Source of the DNA: an uncultured Tateyamaria sp.
GTDB lineage: Bacteria > Pseudomonadota > Alphaproteobacteria > Rhodobacterales > Rhodobacteraceae
Assembly: GCF_947503415.1 (NCBI RefSeq)
Contig: NZ_CANNDS010000004.1
Location: 124,001 to 188,000 of the forward strand
Length of the DNA stretch: 64,000 bases
Reading direction: 5' to 3'
Numbering within the stretch: the stretch's first letter is position 1; each line of letters begins with the position of its first letter. Below are positions 24,419 to 34,206 of the stretch, piece after piece. The translations under genes were made by a program, and so were the position numbers. The notes beneath the pieces were generated by a model. It made no database searches. It was given only the letters and a program-made list of their open reading frames with translations, and was not told the DNA's origin.

Positions 24419-27400
24419 TTACTCTGCCGCTTTCAGGGGGGCAGTCGTGATCGGTGTTTGCGGGCGCACCGGTTCACCGTGGCTGGGTTCATCGCCAAAG
24501 TCCCACACCAGCTCCTGATTGCCGACAGTGCGGCAATCGCGTGACAGCGCCCAATCGCGCGCAGCCCGGCTGGCGCGGCCCATGGACAGCTTGGCCAACA
24601 ACTGGCTGGTCCATTCCGCATAGGTCACGATCCACACCCGCAGCGCCAGCAGGGATGGTGTCACCATCAATGTCAGCACTGTCGCGATACCAAGGCCAAA
24701 GACCACCGCCGTGGCCAGCTGTTTCCACCACAGCGCGGTGGGGCTGTCGACGGTATAGCCGCCATCGCCAAAGTTCAGCGACAGGCCAAACATCATAGGT
24801 GCAAGCCCCGCCATCGTCGTGACCGTTGTCAGCAGCACAGGCCGGATCCGGTCCTGAGCGGTGCGGATGATCGCCTCGATCCGGGGCATGTATTTCTCAT
24901 ACTCCTGATAGGTATCGATCAGCACGATGTTGTTGTTCACCACGATGCCCGCAAGCGCCACGATGCCCGTACCGGTCATGATGATCGAAAAGGCCTGGCC
25001 CATGACCAGCATCCCGATCAACACACCCGCCGTGGACAGGATCACGGCACCCAGAACAAGCAGGGCGTTGTAGAAGGAGTTGAACTGCGCCAGCAGGATG
25101 ATGAACATCAGCCCCAGCGCACCAAGGAAGGCCTGCCCAAGGAAGGCCCCGGATTCGGCCTGATCCTCTTGGTCACCGGTCCATTCGCTGTCGATGCCGA
25201 CAGGGAAGGGGGCGGTTTCAACCCACTTGGTCAGCTCGGCAATCCGCTCGTTCGCATTGACGGGGATCAGACGCAGCGCGCCGGAATTCAACTCGGCTTG
25301 CAGATCCAGCGCGCGTCCTTCCGGCTCCATCACGAAGATGGCGTAGCCTTGTCCGTCCACCGTTACCGCTGCGTCACCAGACGGGCGCACCGTGGCCACG
25401 ATCTGCTCAACCTCGGTGCCGTCCTGATCCACCGTGCGCACCAGCTTTTGCAAGCCATCCAGCACGTCCGCCTTCACGTCGAAATAGCGTTTCTGATCCA
25501 CACGGCTGATCTGCGCCAGCTCCGCCACAGGGGTGCGGCTGATGAAATTGGCCAGCGGCACAAGACCGTCGGCGGTCCGCACCTTCAGTGTGTCGAGGGT
25601 GGACAGCACGCGGTCCTTTTCGGGCAGGCGCACGCGGATATCGATTTCCTCGTCCGAGGTGTCGACACGCATCGTGTCCAGCAGCAGACCACGGGTGACC
25701 AATTGCACCATGGCCCCCACGGTTGCCACGTCCGCGCCATAGCGCCCCGCTTTTTCGACATCCACGTCGATCTGCCAGTCAATGCCGGGCAGGGGGCGGG
25801 TGTCTTCGATGCGGGTCAGTCCCGGCACGCTGTCGAATTGTGCACGCGCCAGTCCGGCAGCGGTCAGCAGGTCCTGCCAATCATCGCCCTTGATGCGCAA
25901 ATGCACCGGCTTGGCAGAGGCGGGACCCTGCGCCAGTGGCAGAACTTCGGACCGGATACCGGGGATTTGCGCCAACTCGGTCGACAGCTCGTCCAGAACG
26001 GTGTTGCCGTCGAAGTCTTCGGCCTTCACCTCACGCATGACGGTGTAGTTGATGAACGGCAGGGTGAACCATGGCTCGGACGCGTTGGGGCGATCCTCCC
26101 ACGGGATCGTCTCCAGCTGGATTTGCCCAATCGTGTCACGTGGCGACTGCGCACCGCCCGTGTTGGCGTTCAGCCCGCCTTCGCCCGCAAAGGAAAACGC
26201 GCTTTTGATGCCGGGATGGGACAGCACGATGTCTTCGGCCTGCGTCAGCAGCGCGTCTTTCTCTTCCAGCGACATGTTCCCACGCGCCAGTACGTAAACG
26301 ATGGCCTGCTCGGGCTCTGTCTCGACAAAGAACTCAACCCCGCGGTTGTTGTTGATGAAGTAGATCAGCGTTGTGCCCACAAAGACAAAGACAAAGCCGA
26401 GCACCACCAAAGGCATCACCGGATTGCCGACGATGCCCTGGATCACATAGCCGAAGCCCGAGCGTTGATAGCCCGCGCGCACCTTGCCGCGCCGCGTGCC
26501 AAAAATCTTGCGCACGCCCCAACCCAAACCCCAGCCAAAGCGCACGAACATGGCGGTCACCGACAGCACCGCCATGATGGCCCCGACAAAGGCAAATGCG
26601 GCAAGGACCAGCATGCCCAGACCAAACATGAAGACGTCCACGAATGCAGGCAGTACGGAGCCCCAGATATTCTGCTGGTCCATCGTGGCAAACGCGCCGC
26701 TCGCACGGTCCAGAAGGAAGGGAACACCTGCAATGCCCATCAGCATAAGGCCAGCAATCAGGAACAGCCCCAGATGGGCCAGCAAGGGCATGCTTGCGAT
26801 ACGTGCGTTTGCACTGCTCAGCACATGAATGAAGCGGCCCAGCACACCCCCCATGACCGGCAGATACACCAGCGCCACGATCAGCGAGGCGGACAGAACA
26901 AAGATCAGGGTGACGGGCAGCATACCCATGAACTCACCCGGCACACCGGGCCAGAACAGCATCGGCAGGAAGGCACACAGCGTCGTCGCCGTGGACGACA
27001 CGACAGGCCAGAACATGCGCTTGGCCGCCTCCACGTAAGACTGCATGGGACCGACACCGGCTTGCTGCCGCTTGTCGGCGTATTCGACGACCACAATGGC
27101 GCCATCGACCAACATCCCGACGGCGAGGATCAGACCGAACATCACGATGTTCGACACCGATATGCCCATGATGGCCAGCAACACGAAACACAGCAGGAAC
27201 GAGGTTGGAATTGCGAAGCCCACAAGCGCCGCAGCCCGGGGCCCAAGGAAGGCCAGGGATACGATCATCACCAGCGCGATGGCGGTCAGGACGGACCCTT
27301 CCAACTGCCCGACCATGGACGCCACTTCGCGGCTTTGGTCGTTCGATGTGCCCACATCGACGGCGGCGATCAACCCATCGGGCCACTCACCAGCCTTCTC

Positions 27401-28309
27401 ATCCACCAGTGCTTTCACTTCGGTGGCGGTGTCGATCAGGTTGAAACCCTTGCGCTTCACCACCTGCAAGGCAACCGTATCCTCGCCGTTGAAACGGGCG
27501 GTGGACTCGCGGTCTTCGAAGGTCAGGTTGATCTGCGCCAGATCGCCAAGGGTCACCACACGGTCGCCATTGGTCTTGACCGGCAGGTCATAGATGTCGC
27601 GCACTTCGTCGAAGGAGGATGGGATCTTGACGGCAAAGGCACCTTGCGCGGTCTCGACCTCACCGGCTGCAATCAACTGGTTGTTGTTCTGGACAACGTT
27701 GATCAACTCACCGGCTGTGACATTGTAGGCTTCAAGGCGCAGGGGGTCGATGACGACCTCGACCATCTCGTCGCGGTTGCCAACAAGGCTGGCTTCCAAA
27801 ACGGCGTCCAACCCTTCGATGTCGTCCTGCAAATCCTTGGCAACGCGGGCAATTGTGCGTTCGGGCACCGGACCCGTCAGGTTTACGATGATGATGGGGA
27901 ATTCTGAAAAGTTAAATTCGTCGACCGTGTATTGTTCAAACCCGTCGGGAAAGTCGGCCTCGGCCTTGTCCATGGCGTCGCGCACATCGGCCAGCACTTG
28001 GGTTTTGTCCCAGCCGAACTCAAACTCCAGCACGACATTGGCGTAGCCTTCTGCCGCCGTGGTCGTCATCTTGTCGAGACCATCAAGATCGGCCAGTTCG
28101 GTTTCCATCGGCTGAACCATCAGCGTCTCGGAATCGGCGGCCGAGATGCCGGGGAAGGGGACCGAGATCACAAGCGTCGGGATCTCGATATCCGGCTCAC
28201 CCTCTTTGGGCAGCACGATATAGGCCAGTGCGCCCGCAAGGATCGACAACAGAATGAAGGCCACAACCATCCGCGCACGAGACGCGGCCCAGTCGACGAT
28301 ACCGGTCAT
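24419..28309 (-). CDS. RND-family efflux permease with an enlarged central region
   Basis: This 1296-residue inner-membrane proton-driven pump is ~250 residues longer than AcrB-type permeases. The first half has the usual helices (13-33; 340-490) and TM4 with AVGMLVDGAIVVVEY, where one of the two canonical Asp residues is Gly. Residues ~491-615 hold two to three extra hydrophobic segments (508-533, 556-590) before the second half begins at ~625. The C-terminal half has the expected helices and VVNNNIVLIDTYQEYEKY. It overlaps the adaptor gene by four bases. No outer-membrane channel gene is nearby, so TolC-type help must come from elsewhere. The substrate is unknown. Confidence 0.9.
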   Translation of the reverse strand: MTGIVDWAASRARMVVAFILLSILAGALAYIVLPKEGEPDIEIPTLVISVPFPGISAADSETLMVQPMETELADLDGLDKMTTTAAEGYANVVLEFEFGWDKTQVLADVRDAMDKAEADFPDGFEQYTVDEFNFSEFPIIIVNLTGPVPERTIARVAKDLQDDIEGLDAVLEASLVGNRDEMVEVVIDPLRLEAYNVTAGELINVVQNNNQLIAAGEVETAQGAFAVKIPSSFDEVRDIYDLPVKTNGDRVVTLGDLAQINLTFEDRESTARFNGEDTVALQVVKRKGFNLIDTATEVKALVDEKAGEWPDGLIAAVDVGTSNDQSREVASMVGQLEGSVLTAIALVMIVSLAFLGPRAAALVGFAIPTSFLLCFVLLAIMGISVSNIVMFGLILAVGMLVDGAIVVVEYADKRQQAGVGPMQSYVEAAKRMFWPVVSSTATTLCAFLPMLFWPGVPGEFMGMLPVTLIFVLSASLIVALVYLPVMGGVLGRFIHVLSSANARIASMPLLAHLGLFLIAGLMLMGIAGVPFLLDRASGAFATMDQQNIWGSVLPAFVDVFMFGLGMLVLAAFAFVGAIMAVLSVTAMFVRFGWGLGWGVRKIFGTRRGKVRAGYQRSGFGYVIQGIVGNPVMPLVVLGFVFVFVGTTLIYFINNNRGVEFFVETEPEQAIVYVLARGNMSLEEKDALLTQAEDIVLSHPGIKSAFSFAGEGGLNANTGGAQSPRDTIGQIQLETIPWEDRPNASEPWFTLPFINYTVMREVKAEDFDGNTVLDELSTELAQIPGIRSEVLPLAQGPASAKPVHLRIKGDDWQDLLTAAGLARAQFDSVPGLTRIEDTRPLPGIDWQIDVDVEKAGRYGADVATVGAMVQLVTRGLLLDTMRVDTSDEEIDIRVRLPEKDRVLSTLDTLKVRTADGLVPLANFISRTPVAELAQISRVDQKRYFDVKADVLDGLQKLVRTVDQDGTEVEQIVATVRPSGDAAVTVDGQGYAIFVMEPEGRALDLQAELNSGALRLIPVNANERIAELTKWVETAPFPVGIDSEWTGDQEDQAESGAFLGQAFLGALGLMFIILLAQFNSFYNALLVLGAVILSTAGVLIGMLVMGQAFSIIMTGTGIVALAGIVVNNNIVLIDTYQEYEKYMPRIEAIIRTAQDRIRPVLLTTVTTMAGLAPMMFGLSLNFGDGGYTVDSPTALWWKQLATAVVFGLGIATVLTLMVTPSLLALRVWIVTYAEWTSQLLAKLSMGRASRAARDWALSRDCRTVGNQELVWDFGDEPSHGEPVRPQTPITTAPLKAAE

Positions 28310-29607
28310 TGGGTTTGCTCCTGAAATGTGGGTGCGACGGTGACGCCAGCGGTCACGAACTCCTGACCCACCACGATCACATTCACTTCATCCGCCAGGC
28401 CGGTCAGCCAGATACCCTGCGCCGTGTCCCGAATAACAGTTGTGGGATTGAAGGCGACAACGCCGTTATCATCCACGGTCCGAAGGCCCAGAAGACCGGT
28501 TTCGTTCAGCGTCAGGGCCGACGAGGGCAACAGATGCGCCTTGGCGCCTGCTGCGGAAATGGCAATCTCTGCCGTTTGACCGTCGCGGATTTTCAGGTCC
28601 GCATTGGGTACTTCAATCTCCACGCGGAAGGTGCGCGTTGTCTCATCCGCCGCACGGCTCAGGAAGGTGACCTTGCCGGACACATCCTGCCCGCCAGCGG
28701 CCAACCGTGCACCGGCCATCGCACCCACTTCGACGCGGGCGACCTCGGTTTCCGGTGCAAAGGCAACCAGCTTGACCGGGTCCAACTGAATGACGGTCGC
28801 ACAAAGCGACCCGGGCTGCAGCAAGGTGCCCAACTCGGCTGTATCGCTTTCCAGCAAGCCCGCGAATGGCGCGCGAATATCGAGGCGCTCCAATTCCTTT
28901 TCGGCGGTCGCGACCGAGGCTGCGGCACTTTCGATGCTGGCATCTGCGCTTTGCAGGCCGGATGTTGCGGCAATCACACCTGCCTTGGCCGCTTCAAAGG
29001 ATGCTTTCGCGGCCGCCACGGCGGCTTCGGCGTTCTTTACACGTGTCTCTGCGGCAAAGCCGCCCTCGCTTAGACGGCGGGCGGCGTTCTGGTTCACCAT
29101 GGCTTCGTCAATGCGGGCCTGCGCCTCGATCACGCGGGATTCGGATTCGGGCACGCGGCTTTCGGCTTCGGTCTTGCGGGCAATTGCTTCGGCCAGCCGG
29201 GCGCGGGCCTCGGCCAAAGCCGATGACCGGGTGCCGGGATCAAGCTGGCACATCAGTTCGCCTGCCTCGACAAACGACCCCTTGCGCAACGGCGGGGAAA
29301 TCACGGTCGAGGAAGTCTCGGCGCGCACTTCGACCTGACGGGCGGCTTCGGTCTGACCGCGCAGAACCACGGCATTGTCGATCTCGCGGGCCACGGACTT
29401 GCGCACCACAACTTTGATCAACCCGCCGGTCTCTGACGGATCGATCGGCTCTTCGACATTGGCCGCGTCATCCGCTGCTTCCGCCGTTTCGGTTTCGGCA
29501 TCGCCGCTTTGTCCGCTGACAAAGGCCAGCGTCTGCTCGCGTTCAATGACCCAAAAGTACAATCCTGCGCCAACTGCAATGGCCAAGATCAACGAAACAA
29601 TACGCAT
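28306..29607 (-). CDS. RND efflux periplasmic adaptor (membrane-fusion) protein
   Basis: This 433-residue adaptor has an N-terminal helix (MRIVSLILAIAVGAGLYFW), a lipoyl-like half (VEVRAETSSTVISPPLRKGS), a long Ala/Glu-rich coiled-coil hairpin (~120-225, with LAEARARLAEAIARKTEAES) and the second lipoyl half (LDIRAPFAGLLESDTAELG). Beta-barrel and membrane-proximal domains follow. It would link the RND permease to an outer-membrane channel. The start at 29607 has GGAAG upstream; a 12-residue longer form is less likely. It is the first gene of the two-gene operon. Confidence 0.9.
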   Translation of the reverse strand: MRIVSLILAIAVGAGLYFWVIEREQTLAFVSGQSGDAETETAEAADDAANVEEPIDPSETGGLIKVVVRKSVAREIDNAVVLRGQTEAARQVEVRAETSSTVISPPLRKGSFVEAGELMCQLDPGTRSSALAEARARLAEAIARKTEAESRVPESESRVIEAQARIDEAMVNQNAARRLSEGGFAAETRVKNAEAAVAAAKASFEAAKAGVIAATSGLQSADASIESAAASVATAEKELERLDIRAPFAGLLESDTAELGTLLQPGSLCATVIQLDPVKLVAFAPETEVARVEVGAMAGARLAAGGQDVSGKVTFLSRAADETTRTFRVEIEVPNADLKIRDGQTAEIAISAAGAKAHLLPSSALTLNETGLLGLRTVDDNGVVAFNPTTVIRDTAQGIWLTGLADEVNVIVVGQEFVTAGVTVAPTFQEQTQ

Positions 29608-29666
29608 CTCGTGTTCTTCCCTGTAGACCCTGTGACCCACCAAATGACGGCGCGTCAGGTGCGATA

Positions 29667-29696
29667 TAAGAGGTCTTACGACTAAACTAACCAGTT
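29667..29696. promoter_or_regulatory. Two inverted repeats upstream of the RND operon
   Basis: TAAGA-GG-TCTTA (29667-29678) and AACT-AACC-AGTT (29685-29696) lie ~60-90 bases before the adaptor start, in an AT-rich stretch between divergent genes. The second resembles half-site spacing of TetR-type operators that often control RND pumps. No regulator gene is adjacent. Confidence 0.35.
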
Positions 29697-29854
29697 CAGA
29701 TTACTTTTTTTGCGACACAATCGCAATGATGCCGAATTGCCGCAGGGAAAGGGGCAAACGCCCGCTCTTGGCTTGGGCGCGGCAGCACTGTAAGACAGCC
29801 CCGAAAACAAAGGCACGGCGGAGCAAATCCGCCACGTATATTGGGAGCGCGGGC

Positions 29855-30526
29855 GTGAGCGACACCGACAGCTTTATTGATGAAGTCACCGAAGAAGTGC
29901 GCCGCGATCGCCTGTATGGCTACCTCAAGCGATATGGCTGGATTGCAGCTGTCGTGATCATCGGCATCGTCGGGGCGGCGGGGTTCAACGAATACCGCAA
30001 CGCTCAGGCGGAAGCGCAGGCGCAAGCCTTGGGTGACGCAATGCTCGGTGCCTTGGCCGAAAACGAGGATGACGCGCGCGCCGATGCGCTGACGGGGGTG
30101 ACCGCCGACACACCCGAAGGGGCCGCTGTTCTGGCCTTCATGACGGCGGGTGCCCAATCGCAGGCGGGCCGGGTCGAAGCGGCCATTGAGACGCTGCAAC
30201 CCATCACGCAATCGACCGATGTGCCGCTGATGTATCGCCAGATCGCGACCTTCAAGTCCTTGATGTTGCAGTCCGAAACGCAGGATGCCGAAACCCGGCG
30301 CCAGGGGTTTCAGGCCATGGCCGTACCGGGCGTCCGCTTGCGTCTGCTGGCCGAAGAACAACTGGCCCTCATCGACATCGAAACGGGTGACACGGACGCC
30401 GCGGTCACGCGGTTCCAGATGATCCTTGATGACGCCGAAGCGACCCCGGGCTTGCAACGCCGTGCCCTACAGGCAATGGTGGCGCTAGGCGGCGCGCCAG
30501 AGGCCACAGAGACCGCCGGAGAATAA
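29855..30526 (+). CDS. YfgM-like/CpoB-like membrane-anchored TPR protein
   Basis: This 223-residue protein starts with GTG at 29855 after GGGAG. A cytoplasmic segment (SDTDSFIDEVTEEVRRDRLY) precedes one helix (YGWIAAVVIIGIVGAAGF, ~27-44). The periplasmic part is an Ala-rich helical repeat domain (TPR_21-like). YfgM assists at the SecYEG translocon in E. coli, where yfgM-bamB-der are adjacent. The same order begins here with bamB three bases after the stop, but der lies 14.7 kb away. Confidence 0.8.
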   Translation: MSDTDSFIDEVTEEVRRDRLYGYLKRYGWIAAVVIIGIVGAAGFNEYRNAQAEAQAQALGDAMLGALAENEDDARADALTGVTADTPEGAAVLAFMTAGAQSQAGRVEAAIETLQPITQSTDVPLMYRQIATFKSLMLQSETQDAETRRQGFQAMAVPGVRLRLLAEEQLALIDIETGDTDAAVTRFQMILDDAEATPGLQRRALQAMVALGGAPEATETAGE

Positions 30527-30529
30527 AAG

Positions 30530-31915
30530 ATGGGTCGGACGATGGGGGATCTGGGCATGAGTGGATCAGCACAGAAACATGCCATGCCAGTGGCGCAAAG
30601 ACGGATCGTCCTTGCCGCCGTGGCACTTGCTGTGGTTGCGGGGTGCTCCGAACGCGAGATCATCCTGCCCGGCAAGCGCGAGCCTGTCTCCGCAATCCTG
30701 ACCAGCGACACCACCGAAACCGAGGCCGAGGCCGTGACCGAAGCGGTGCGCGACATTACGCTGCCGCCGCAAGTGGCCAACACCGAAGCGGCGCAAAGCT
30801 TTGGCACACCCGCCTTTCGCACCGATCACCCGCAGCTGGGTCAATCGCTGACGCCCATCTGGTCGGTCAATATCGGCAAGGGCGACAGCCGCAAACACCG
30901 CATCGTCGCGGACCCCGTTGTCTCGGGTGGCCGTATCTTCACGCTGGACGCGGAAACCACGGTGACGGCCGTGTCGACCTCGGGCCAGGTGCTTTGGCAG
31001 CGCGATACGCTGCCCGCGCGTGCCGACGAAGGCGACGGAACGGGCGGGGGCCTTGCCGTTGATGGGGACATCCTGTTCGTGTCCAGCGGTCTGGGCACGC
31101 TCACGGCGCTGGACACTGCAACAGGTGGCACAATCTGGACGCAAGAGCTTGAAGCCGTCGGCGTCGGGCGTCCCACCGCCTTTGAAGAGCTTGTCTACGT
31201 CATGGCCGGGGACGATACCGGCTGGGCGATCGAAAAAGACACCGGGCGTATCGCGTGGCGTGTCACCAGTTCGGAAACCCGCACCAACGTGCTGGGGGGA
31301 CCCGCACCCATCGTCACCGATGGGCTGGCCGTCTTCTCGTTCGGGTCGGGCGAGTTGCAGGCCGTGTTCCGTCAGGGGGGCTTGCGCCGCTGGGATGCGT
31401 CGGTGCTGGGCGAACGTCAGGGCCGGGCCCTGTCCAAGGTGGATGACGTCACAGGGCGTCCGATTGCCAAGGACGGCGTGATATATGCCGGCAACCAGTC
31501 GGGCCGCACCGTTGCCGTGAATGCGGGATCAGGCGCGCCGATCTGGACCAGTGGCGAAGGCGCGATCGACACGGTGCTGCCGGTCGGTGGCAGCGTGTTC
31601 CTTGTTTCGGACCGGAACGAACTTGTGCGCCTGAACGGCGAAGATGGCAGCCGCATCTGGGGCACACGCCTGCCCAATTTCGTGCGCGAGCGGCCACAGC
31701 GCCAATCCGAAGTGTTCGCCCATCATGGCCCAGTGCTGGCAGGGGGGCGGCTGCTGGTTGCATCGTCCGACGACGCACTGCGCAGCTTTGATCCCGTCTC
31801 TGGCGGTTTGACGGGACTGACGGACATCCCCGGTGGCGCATCGACAGCCCCCGTGGTTGCTGGTCAAACCCTGTATGTGGTGTCCCGCAAAGGCCAATTG
31901 TTGGCCTATCGCTAA
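30530..31915 (+). CDS. bamB: Outer-membrane protein assembly factor BamB
   Basis: This 461-residue PQQ-like beta-propeller lipoprotein of the BAM complex supports folding of outer-membrane proteins. An N-terminal lipoprotein signal ends VALAVVAGCSER, with the lipidated Cys near residue 42. Repeats such as GGRIFTLDAETTVTAVST, GILFVSSGLGTLTALDTAT-like blades and GQTLYVVSRKGQLLAYR build the propeller. ATG 30530 follows GGAG; ATG 30557 is also possible. It is co-transcribed with the YfgM-like gene. Confidence 0.9.
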   Translation: MGRTMGDLGMSGSAQKHAMPVAQRRIVLAAVALAVVAGCSEREIILPGKREPVSAILTSDTTETEAEAVTEAVRDITLPPQVANTEAAQSFGTPAFRTDHPQLGQSLTPIWSVNIGKGDSRKHRIVADPVVSGGRIFTLDAETTVTAVSTSGQVLWQRDTLPARADEGDGTGGGLAVDGDILFVSSGLGTLTALDTATGGTIWTQELEAVGVGRPTAFEELVYVMAGDDTGWAIEKDTGRIAWRVTSSETRTNVLGGPAPIVTDGLAVFSFGSGELQAVFRQGGLRRWDASVLGERQGRALSKVDDVTGRPIAKDGVIYAGNQSGRTVAVNAGSGAPIWTSGEGAIDTVLPVGGSVFLVSDRNELVRLNGEDGSRIWGTRLPNFVRERPQRQSEVFAHHGPVLAGGRLLVASSDDALRSFDPVSGGLTGLTDIPGGASTAPVVAGQTLYVVSRKGQLLAYR

Positions 31916-32313
31916 CGGCTAGGCCCTCTGCGCAGGCTGACGGACTGTCCGGCATGCGCGACGTTGCCGATGTCCGGTTCTGAGAGCCGCGGGCGGCACA
32001 TTCCAGTGATCGCGATCTCAAACGCACCGAGCGGGCGAGGGGTTCAAAAGCGAACGCAGTTGTTTTTAGGATCCAACGGGCAAGTGAAGGGACAAATTCA
32101 GCTGCAGCAATGAGTTGCCCTGAACGCTCCGAACAGGCCTGCGGCAGGCTCGAAATGCAGCGCATCTGTGTGGCTGGCGATCCAAGGCCGCCCCGTTCTC
32201 GCGCCTCATAGCCAACTCCAGAGCCTACCATTTCTATTCTCGAAAATCGCCGTTCACTCATGACACAGCACCTTGCTTGCTTGAGAGACTGCGCAGCGGA
32301 CCCGCCGGAAAGA
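31916..32313. other. Gene-free stretch after bamB, left island margin
   Basis: No supported gene is seen in these ~400 bases. A long minus-strand frame crosses it, but it has an Arg/Ser-rich shadow-like composition and overlaps bamB. No terminal inverted repeats or transposase remnant were recognised. It marks the left margin of the accessory block between bamB and der. Confidence 0.5.
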
Positions 32314-33189
32314 TCACGAGCGCCCACTGCCAGCCCGCGCCAAAAGAATGCCACCAACAACAATCGCGAAGCACCCGATCCATGTCGCCGTGTCAGGCAT
32401 CTCATCGAAAACGAGAATGCCCAGAATGGCCGAGAAAAAGAGCCACGAATAGTCGACGGGCGCCACCACCGAAAGCGGGGCCGAGCGATAACCGCGAATG
32501 GTGCAATATTGTCCAACGACGCCCAAAGGACCAAGCAAAACACACAGAGCGGTGGTCTTTGGACTGACCGATTGCCACGTGATCAGGGCAGGCAGCAGCA
32601 TCAAGCAAAAGCCGAAGAACGTCACATAAATCATAACCGTGAACGCCCGTTCAGAGCGCCCCAGAACGCTGATCAAAAGCCCCTCCAACGCGAAAAGGGC
32701 GGCGCTCGCCAAAGCGACAAGGGCAGGCACAACCGAAACGCCACTTTGAAATGCGCCCTTGCTGAGCATGATGGTTCCGACGCCGACAAGTGATACCAGA
32801 ACGGCAAGCCAATGCCTGCCGCTGACCGTTTCCTTCAGAACCAGCGTTCCCAGCAGAATGGCGATCACACCATAGCTCATCCCGATGGCCGTCGCGTCAA
32901 CAAGGGGCATGTTGGCAGAGGCCCACGTGATCGCCACCGCAGCCCCGCAACCACTGAAAGCGCGGGCCAGATGAACAAAAGGTTGCCTGCTTCGATGCGC
33001 GCTGGCCTCTCCTTGGGTCGGCAAAAGGGCAAGCAGTGTCAGTATCGCCCCAAAGTATCGAAACAGAGTGAGTTGGAACACGCCAATGCCGCCGTCGGCG
33101 AGCTTCCCGGCCGCAAAGATCAGCGTCCAAATAAAAGTGCTCAATAGCACCCAAAGGATCGCGGGCAGGTAACTCTGGGTAGGGGGCAT
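32314..33189 (-). CDS. EamA/DMT-superfamily transporter
   Basis: This 291-residue protein has ten hydrophobic helices in two EamA repeats. The first begins ILWVLLSTFIWTLIFAAGKL; the second has ALVALASAALFALEGLLI. Conserved WASANMPLVDATAIGMSYGV and APVDYSWLFFSAILGILVF fit drug/metabolite exporters. I prefer the start at 33189 over 33261, since it puts helix 1 near residue 8 and leaves a normal 90-base divergent gap to the LysR gene. The substrate is unknown; export of an intermediate or analogue of the adjacent catabolic operon is possible. Confidence 0.82.
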   Translation of the reverse strand: MPPTQSYLPAILWVLLSTFIWTLIFAAGKLADGGIGVFQLTLFRYFGAILTLLALLPTQGEASAHRSRQPFVHLARAFSGCGAAVAITWASANMPLVDATAIGMSYGVIAILLGTLVLKETVSGRHWLAVLVSLVGVGTIMLSKGAFQSGVSVVPALVALASAALFALEGLLISVLGRSERAFTVMIYVTFFGFCLMLLPALITWQSVSPKTTALCVLLGPLGVVGQYCTIRGYRSAPLSVVAPVDYSWLFFSAILGILVFDEMPDTATWIGCFAIVVGGILLARAGSGRS

Positions 33190-33279
33190 CCGGTCCAACT
33201 GCGTGATGGTCCGTGCCGATAGAGCTTGCCGATGGACCGAAAACAAACGAGAAATTCTCATCCTGAATGAGGTTTATTC

Positions 33280-34143
33280 ATGCCAATCCCATCGCAGATC
33301 TCGCTCAATGCCATTCGGGTCTTCGTGGTCGCTGCTGAACATGGCAGCTTGACGAAGGCGGCGGACATCCTTGGCGTGACGGCAGGCGCGGTCAGCCGTC
33401 AGGTTTCGAGTTTGGAAGGTACGATGGGTGTGCAGCTTTTCACCCGCTCCAGCAATGCATTGCACCTGACCGAAACCGGTAAAGCCTTTTTGCAAAACGC
33501 GCGCCACGGCATTCATAGCCTTCACCGCGCCATCGAATTGGCATCGGGCGACGGCAAAGCCATCACCGTTCAGGTCCCGACGACATTGGCAAGCAGGTGG
33601 GTGATACCTGCCTTGGCTGATTTCAGGAACCGATGGCCTGACATTCAGGTCAACATTGCCACGCGTGACGGTGTCGGTCTGGATGATACCGTGCCAGCGG
33701 ATGTGCGTATTGCCTATACCCCGGTGCCTCATCCCTTGCCGGATGGGGATATCCTGATCGAGGACAGATGCCGTCCGTATCTGGCTCCAAGGCTGCTATC
33801 GCAGATCAGTGATCCAACCGATCTCTCCGCCATCCCAGCGTTGCAATCCACCGGCAGCAACTGGGATTGGGCGGCTTGGGTGCGGGAAACGACGACGCCC
33901 GACGATGTACTGCGTTTCGATGGCGTCTTCGATCTGGACGATGTCGCGATTAGAGCGGCCATTTCCGGCATGGGCATGGTGCTGGCCCCTAGGTTCATCA
34001 TTGAGGATGATGTGAGATCGGGTCGCTTGTGCCCGTTGCCACACAGTCCGGAGGTTTTGCTGGGATATTACACCTTGCACCTGTCCGAACATCAGAATGC
34101 AAATGCCAAGACCTTCGCAAGATGGCTTAAAAAGGCCGTGTAA
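33280..34143 (+). CDS. LysR-family transcriptional regulator (GcvA-like)
   Basis: This 287-residue regulator has an N-terminal winged helix-turn-helix (LNAIRVFVVAAEHGSLTKAA then GAVSRQVSSLEGTMGVQLF, residues ~8-50) and a C-terminal inducer-binding domain with QVPTTLASRWVIPALADF and FDGVFDLDDVAIRAAISGMG, as in the GcvA subgroup. It is divergent from the EamA gene and converges on the six-gene operon. It is the likely regulator of the EamA gene and a candidate regulator of the hyu operon; neither target is proven. Confidence 0.9.
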   Translation: MPIPSQISLNAIRVFVVAAEHGSLTKAADILGVTAGAVSRQVSSLEGTMGVQLFTRSSNALHLTETGKAFLQNARHGIHSLHRAIELASGDGKAITVQVPTTLASRWVIPALADFRNRWPDIQVNIATRDGVGLDDTVPADVRIAYTPVPHPLPDGDILIEDRCRPYLAPRLLSQISDPTDLSAIPALQSTGSNWDWAAWVRETTTPDDVLRFDGVFDLDDVAIRAAISGMGMVLAPRFIIEDDVRSGRLCPLPHSPEVLLGYYTLHLSEHQNANAKTFARWLKKAV

Positions 34144-34188
34144 CTTTGGCCTCGAAGGAAATCGTGGATGCAGCGCGACATGGGCGAG

Positions 34189-34206
34189 GCGAGGGGAGCC
34201 CCTCGC
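34189..34206. terminator. Perfect hairpin between convergent LysR and dehydrogenase genes
   Basis: An 8-bp perfect stem (GCGAGGGG/CCCCTCGC) with a two-base centre ends exactly at the dehydrogenase stop. It sits between converging genes and fits a shared terminator, though no T-run follows. Confidence 0.5.

Noticed and set aside
25169-27907. 912-residue plus-strand frame opposite the RND permease
   Set aside because: His/Gln-rich shadow of the permease; no start signal and no recognisable domain.
31449-32543. Minus-strand frame over the bamB 3' end and following gap
   Set aside because: It overlaps bamB and the EamA gene on opposite frames, is Arg/Ser-rich and has no ribosome site; not a supported gene.
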